Below are positions 21,886 to 24,153 of a stretch of 24,153 bases of DNA, piece after piece (within the stretch, counting starts at the first letter, position 1; each line of letters starts with the position of its first letter). The notes under the pieces were generated by a model. That model did no database searches. It was given only the letters and a program-made list of their open reading frames with translations, and was not told the origin of the DNA. Source of the stretch: a virus; the IMG/VR virus record IMGVR_UViG_3300048105_000079, positions 1-24,153 of that record. One strand, written 5' to 3'. The position numbers and the translations under genes are program-made.

Positions 21886-24153
21886 TTAATTATTAGAACC
21901 TTTTTCTAATTTATTAATTCTTTCGGTTAATTTTTCAATCGTATCTGATTGTTCTTTTATAGCTTCAATTAGTAGTGGAACTATCTTTTCGTACTTAACG
22001 GCTTTGTATCCGTTTTCTCTTGTAGTTACTACTTCTGGTAGTACTTTTTCTATCTCTTGTGCGATAACCCCTACATCATGTCCTTCGTTCCCATGTATGG
22101 TTTTCTTTTCTTCCTCTGTAAGTTCTTTCCAATCAAACTCAACACCTCTGATTTGTAAAACTTTAGATAAAGAACTATCAATAGTTTTGATATTCTCTTT
22201 TAATCTTATATCTGAAGAAGAGTATGCAACAATATCGTTAGATGCATCAATTCTACCATTTGTTGAGGAAGCATTAACGTTTACACCCAATGCCCCACTT
22301 ACAACTTTAAGACCCGTTTCTTTTAATCTAAGTCTTTCACTTCCACCGAAAACTCCTGCGATTTCCCCAGTAGCCGGTAGGTAGAATCCTGTATCGGTAT
22401 CTCCAGCAAATGAGTAAGTTGGTGAAGAAGCACTACCTGCTCCAAACCTAACTCTACCACCACCTGAATTTGTATGTGATGTAAGGTAATACCCTTGTGT
22501 CCATGTTAATCCACTCTCTACCGTAGCCTCATCTGAATCTTTATAAGTTAATATACCATCTGCAGTTGAACCATCAAACGATATTCCACCACCACCACCA
22601 GATGGTATTGCTTGTGTTGATAATACACCACTAGCATTGGCAATAACCATTCTGTTTCCAGTTCCTGCCAATCCTGAAATTGTAAGTGCTCCATTAACTT
22701 CTGCGCCTGTATTGGTAACAGATAATCTTCTTGTAGTTCCATAAACAATCTGAAAATTACCCGCAGAGTTTGTTGTTAAATCATTTGGTGATTCAAATAT
22801 TTTTATGTTTGACCAAGTAATACCTTCATTTGGGCCAGGATCACTTATAGTAATATTATTAACACCAATAATATTATTATTATTTAAATCAAGTGCGGTA
22901 TAAACTGCAGTTCCAGTAAATTCTAACCTACCAACTATATTCATATTACCGGCGATTGTTACTGTATCATTGCTATCACCAATAGTTACGGCATTAGAAC
23001 CAAATCCACCAGCTAACCTAGTCTTTAAGTTTGCTACCGATACATCATTTACTGTTGTATTACCGGCTAATGCAGTAGTAGCAGTTGTTCCTATTGTTAA
23101 AGGTGTTAGATTATTAGTGTGATAAACCTCATATTGAGTAGTAGCACCACCAGCGTAAATCTTACCAGTGGTTGAAATACCACCAGCGTGAATGTTATCA
23201 AGATCTACCCTACTTTTTTGAGTTGCATTTGACCAATCTGATACTAGACTTGGAGATTCCGTATCAACCAACCAATCAACCAGAGCCCATCCACTTTCTT
23301 GTGCGTTTGCCCCTACAATAGCAACGTGAACATCATTAGTAGCATTATCAATGTAAACTTGAATAGCAGCACCATCATAAGTACCACTTTCTTTAATACG
23401 AATATATCTAAACACATCTGTACCATAGCTTGAATTTGCAGTTACTGTAATACTATTAGAATCATCTACACCAAAGTGGTGTGCCGCATTGAATACAACG
23501 GATTGATGTTTCCCACTTGAAGTATCCCAAATTTGGAACTCCCCTAATGCCCTATCACCAGTATTTTGAGCAATTGTGTACCAACCAGCAGCAAGATTGC
23601 TGGCTTGTTCGTGATTTATGTAACCTCTATTAAAGATGGTTTGCATTTCAGTCTCAGTATAATATCTATCATCGTGGTTATGTGAAGGTAGAGAAGTTAA
23701 ATAAGCCGTACTATTAAATGCGTTTGAACCAAATGTATATGTTTGGTTAGTAGCCCCATTTACACTAAATGTAAGTGTATTGCCAGATTTAGTAATTCCA
23801 TCTAAGTAGTAATTTGTATTTGCTATTTGAGTATCTGTCCAAGGAACGTTAACAAACATTTTCTCTGAGGATAATTCTACAGGATAGTTTTTACCATTTT
23901 CAGTATATCCAATTTTAACACCACCTCTTGTACCTGCTGCTGCTAATGGTAAAGAGTATGAACTTAAACCACTACCACCACCTGCGGATGCAGATGTAAA
24001 TGTTAGTTTACCTGTATGTGTGTTTATTCTTACAAATTTATTTGATTGAGAAACAGCACCTACAGGTGTTTCAACTGGATATAAGTTTTCTTCTTTTAGA
24101 TTTAGGTATATATTATCCCACTTATCTTCTGGTGCACCTAAAGAAAAACTTGC
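21886..24153 (-). CDS. Tail-fibre-like protein with C-terminal S74 intramolecular chaperone (5' end beyond right edge)
   Basis: The frame stays open from the stop at 21886 through the right edge (at least 755 codons). The ATG at 23859 is internal, since coding sequence such as TRGGVKIGYTENGKNYPVEL lies upstream without a stop. The body is a beta-rich fibre with an NTGDRALGEFQIWDT segment seen in marine phage fibres. The last 109 residues are a peptidase S74 domain: SDIRLKENIKTID (catalytic Ser codon 22213-22215), then GVEFDWKE, HDVGVIAQEIEKVLPEVV and a C-terminal coiled coil (EKLTERINKLEKG). S74 domains assist trimer folding and then cut themselves off just before this Ser. It is probably host-recognition or baseplate fibre. 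It is cut by the window edge, not broken. Confidence 0.9.
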   Translation of the reverse strand, partial: ASFSLGAPEDKWDNIYLNLKEENLYPVETPVGAVSQSNKFVRINTHTGKLTFTSASAGGGSGLSSYSLPLAAAGTRGGVKIGYTENGKNYPVELSSEKMFVNVPWTDTQIANTNYYLDGITKSGNTLTFSVNGATNQTYTFGSNAFNSTAYLTSLPSHNHDDRYYTETEMQTIFNRGYINHEQASNLAAGWYTIAQNTGDRALGEFQIWDTSSGKHQSVVFNAAHHFGVDDSNSITVTANSSYGTDVFRYIRIKESGTYDGAAIQVYIDNATNDVHVAIVGANAQESGWALVDWLVDTESPSLVSDWSNATQKSRVDLDNIHAGGISTTGKIYAGGATTQYEVYHTNNLTPLTIGTTATTALAGNTTVNDVSVANLKTRLAGGFGSNAVTIGDSNDTVTIAGNMNIVGRLEFTGTAVYTALDLNNNNIIGVNNITISDPGPNEGITWSNIKIFESPNDLTTNSAGNFQIVYGTTRRLSVTNTGAEVNGALTISGLAGTGNRMVIANASGVLSTQAIPSGGGGGISFDGSTADGILTYKDSDEATVESGLTWTQGYYLTSHTNSGGGRVRFGAGSASSPTYSFAGDTDTGFYLPATGEIAGVFGGSERLRLKETGLKVVSGALGVNVNASSTNGRIDASNDIVAYSSSDIRLKENIKTIDSSLSKVLQIRGVEFDWKELTEEEKKTIHGNEGHDVGVIAQEIEKVLPEVVTTRENGYKAVKYEKIVPLLIEAIKEQSDTIEKLTERINKLEKGSNN

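Noticed and set aside
23857-23859. ATG at 23859 as the start of the S74 fibre gene
   Set aside because: The same frame continues with protein-like sequence to the right edge without a stop, so this Met is internal.
1-24153. tRNA genes, insertion sequences, integrase or attachment sites
   Set aside because: I saw no tRNA-like cloverleaf, transposase, integrase or long direct repeats. The gaps are too short to hold them.

Overview
The window is a stretch of a tailed-phage genome with contractile-tail (T4-like myovirus) head genes. All genes recognised lie on the minus strand and are tightly packed, so transcription runs from the right edge to the left. The DNA is strongly AT-rich. The head genes (terminase gp17, portal gp20, prohead protease gp21, scaffold gp22, major capsid gp23) belong to the T4 superfamily and look most like marine relatives of the cyanophage and pelagiphage type. 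The host cannot be fixed from the sequence. Several genes have clear Shine-Dalgarno (SD) sites, others have none.

Layout in transcription order, right to left. (1) A tail-fibre-like protein, truncated by the right edge, ends in an S74 self-cleaving chaperone domain. (2) A 761-aa fusion joins a HxGH nucleotidyltransferase, an unknown middle domain and a ligase-like KxDG domain. (3) A 196-aa Cys-containing protein, a 141-aa basic Gly-rich protein and a 659-aa mosaic protein follow. (4) Two small membrane-anchored proteins come next. (5) The head module is terminase, portal, a 282-aa conserved protein, a 162-aa prohead-core candidate, a 44-aa small gene, prohead protease, a 798-aa modular protein, a 126-aa helical protein, ribosomal protein bS21, scaffold and major capsid protein, closed by a strong terminator. 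(6) Then come PhoH, an 893-aa Ser/Thr/Asn-rich virion protein, and the first 121 codons of another structural protein cut by the left edge.

The most interesting signal is a probable system of packaged, protease-matured internal proteins. The T4 prohead protease family cuts after (L/I)-x-E. Sites of the type [L/I/V]-x-E followed by G, A or S occur near the N-terminus of the capsid protein and the scaffold. They also occur repeatedly at apparent domain borders of the 761-, 659- and 798-aa proteins. The 761-aa enzyme begins with a short amphipathic leader ending ILTE/G, like a T4 capsid-targeting sequence, and its three domains are separated by ISE/G, IKE/G and ITE/G. I infer that these are polyproteins targeted to the prohead, cut into domains by gp21 and possibly ejected with the DNA. 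This is inference from motifs and needs virion proteomics.

A second signal is an 8-base motif, ATATTTAT on the minus strand, found in eight intergenic gaps and not noticed elsewhere, most often 18-44 bases before a start codon. It is a candidate phage promoter. A third is a phage-encoded ribosomal protein bS21 placed inside the head operon behind a hairpin with a T-tract.

No gene-free stretch exceeds 300 bases. The longest gap is about 154 bases, before the scaffold gene.
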